Assembly: GCA_027704905.1 (NCBI GenBank)
Contig: CM051020.1
Coordinates: 14,365,955 to 14,429,954, forward strand
Direction of reading: 5' to 3'
DNA length: 64,000 nt
From: Muraenolepis orangiensis
Taxonomy: Eukaryota > Chordata > Actinopteri > Gadiformes > Muraenolepididae
The notes below the pieces were generated by a model. That model was given only the letters and a program-made list of their open reading frames with translations, did not search any database and was not told where the DNA came from. Positions 62,851 through 64,000 of the stretch are shown here, piece after piece (positions within the stretch are counted from its first letter, which is position 1; every line of letters begins with the position of its first letter). Position numbers and translations under genes: made by a program.

Positions 62851-62942
62851 TGTGTGATAAGGGTGTGGGTTGGATGGAATGATATCGTTGAACCTAACGC
62901 GTACTTCTGAGTCTCGTAACCTCTGAAAACATTACAACATTC

Positions 62943-62946
<4 letters not shown>

Positions 62947-62985
<39 letters not shown>
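62947..62985. repeat. (TA)n microsatellite
   Basis: About 38 bp of TA, then an A run, in fbxl7 intron 1. Confidence 0.95.
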
Positions 62986-62991
<6 letters not shown>

Positions 62992-63139
62992 AAAACACCG
63001 TCCAACGTTTTCTTGGCTGGGAGAAACTCTGGCGCTTTTCCGCCCCTGGATTCCGTAGTTAGTGTCGCCTTGTCTCGTCTTATTTCAGTTTAGTCTCGCC
63101 GGGGACACGGGACCTGTGGATGGGAGCCAGACACACTCA

Positions 63140-63690
63140 ACGTTCAAGATTCAAGATGTTTTTATTTGCCATATGCAACAATGGACAATTGGAATGCTCA
63201 CTCCCCATTTCCTCCCACAGTATGAATTGTCTACAATTTAACACTATATGCCTTACTATGTACTGTACTTTACAATTAAATAAACGTAACATCTTAGAAA
63301 TTTACACCTAAACTTAACTTTCTATATAGTGCCACCCAACACTCCCAGCAGGGAAGGTTTGAACTTAATCGTGCAACTTTTTTTAGGGTGTTAAGTTAGT
63401 ACAACTTTACACCCTAAACTAAAGGTTTCTGTATATTTACACCCTAAACTAAAGTTTCTATATATTTACACCCTAAACTAAAATTTTACACCCTCAAATG
63501 AACTTTCTATATACTGCCATACACTCCCAGCAGGAAAGGTTTGAACTTAAATCGTGCAAAGTTTAACGTTTTTTAGGGTATAAAGTTAGCAGAACTTTAC
63601 ACCCTAAACTTTCTGTATATTTACACCCTAAACTAAAACTTTAGACCATGAACTTAGTTGTCTATATATTGACACCCTACACTCCCAGGA
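63140..63690. repeat. Repeat-derived tract with TTTACACCCTAAACTAAA tandem units
   Basis: The left part (63140-63230) resembles a LINE or SINE 3' tail (TTCAAGATGTTTTTATTTGC) and matches 12110-12165. 63330-63680 has two diverged copies of an approximately 200-bp block with TTTACACCCTAAACTAAA repeats and CTCCCAGCAGG motifs. Non-coding. Confidence 0.65.
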
Positions 63691-63879
63691 GGTCAGCTAG
63701 GGGGTCCAGAGCGCTCTGGGGCAGGATGCTGTGCTCCCTGTCACCGTGGGATGAACAAGTGTCTCCCAGAGGACCCAATAGCGAGGCAGTCTTCATGACA
63801 TGTTAGCCGTATTAGCCGGGCGATCACCGGGCTGCTAGCCGACGCAAAGCGGCGAAGCCTGTTGCTCCGGTTGGTGCTA

Positions 63880-64000
63880 GTAGTCTTCTTCTTGTTCTTC
63901 TTCTTGTTCTTCTTGTTCTTCTTGTTGATTTACGGGAGGACGACTATAAGCTCTACGTTCTCCCGCTCCCGCCGAGTCGCGCTGTAAATCAACAACGCAG
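63880..64000. repeat. TTCTTG-type simple repeat and an imperfect hairpin at the window end
   Basis: CTTCTTCTTGTTCTTCTTGT repeats (63886-63927) followed by GTTGATTTAC near 63925 and its inverse GTAAATCAAC near 63984. Possibly the start of another inverted-repeat element cut by the window end. Confidence 0.6.

Noticed and set aside
63886..63927. Polypyrimidine tract of an fbxl7 second exon
   Set aside because: TTCTTG repeats are not followed by an AG plus coding sequence resembling FBXL7 before the window ends.

Overview
The window is vertebrate nuclear DNA, most likely from a ray-finned (percomorph-type) fish. The evidence is spliced genes with GT-AG introns, L2-group LINEs whose 3' ends are TTGAC repeats, tRNA-headed SINEs, hAT and inverted-repeat MITEs, and very long CA/GT arrays. 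There are no bacterial features. Exon coordinates come from reading splice sites and checking phase by eye; no alignment was run.

Positions 1-29,000 are almost entirely mobile DNA around one host gene. A 5'-truncated but coding-intact L2 element (2431-6756, minus) is followed by a perfect 37-bp hairpin and a SINE. A single-exon beta-1,3-N-acetylglucosaminyltransferase gene (7402-8534, minus) carries one frameshift. Further on are LINE fragments, hAT transposase remnants and locally duplicated unclassified repeats. At 18,107-25,599 lies the most interesting object: a 7.49-kb DNA transposon with CCCAGCC... inverted termini, subterminal repeat arrays, a TATA promoter, a non-coding first exon, a Tnp2/CACTA-like transposase gene and a second five-exon gene ending in a DUF4806-like domain. 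It landed inside the 8-bp target duplication of a small hAT element, so both insertions can be dated and delimited to the base. A LINE endonuclease/RT fragment and a retroviral pol fragment follow.

Positions 30,500-60,100 hold host genes. cdk13 (minus, 14 coding exons summing to 1445 codons) and rala (minus, 4 coding exons, 206 aa) are neighbours, as I recall they are on human 7p14. A MED1-like Mediator gene (plus, 16 coding exons, 630 aa) starts divergently from rala. The first coding exon of fbxl7 (plus, 60049-60085) follows, with its intron running out of the window. Exon sums for all three complete spliced genes are multiples of three. Introns carry minisatellites, SINEs, MITEs and dinucleotide arrays.

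Positions 60,100-64,000 are the first intron of fbxl7: AT, CA, GT and GA arrays, a 22-bp perfect hairpin and repeat tails, with no further gene seen.

The host genes are not a pathway. CDK13 and MED1 both act on RNA polymerase II, RalA is a membrane-bound GTPase, FBXL7 a ubiquitin-ligase receptor and the glycosyltransferase a Golgi enzyme.
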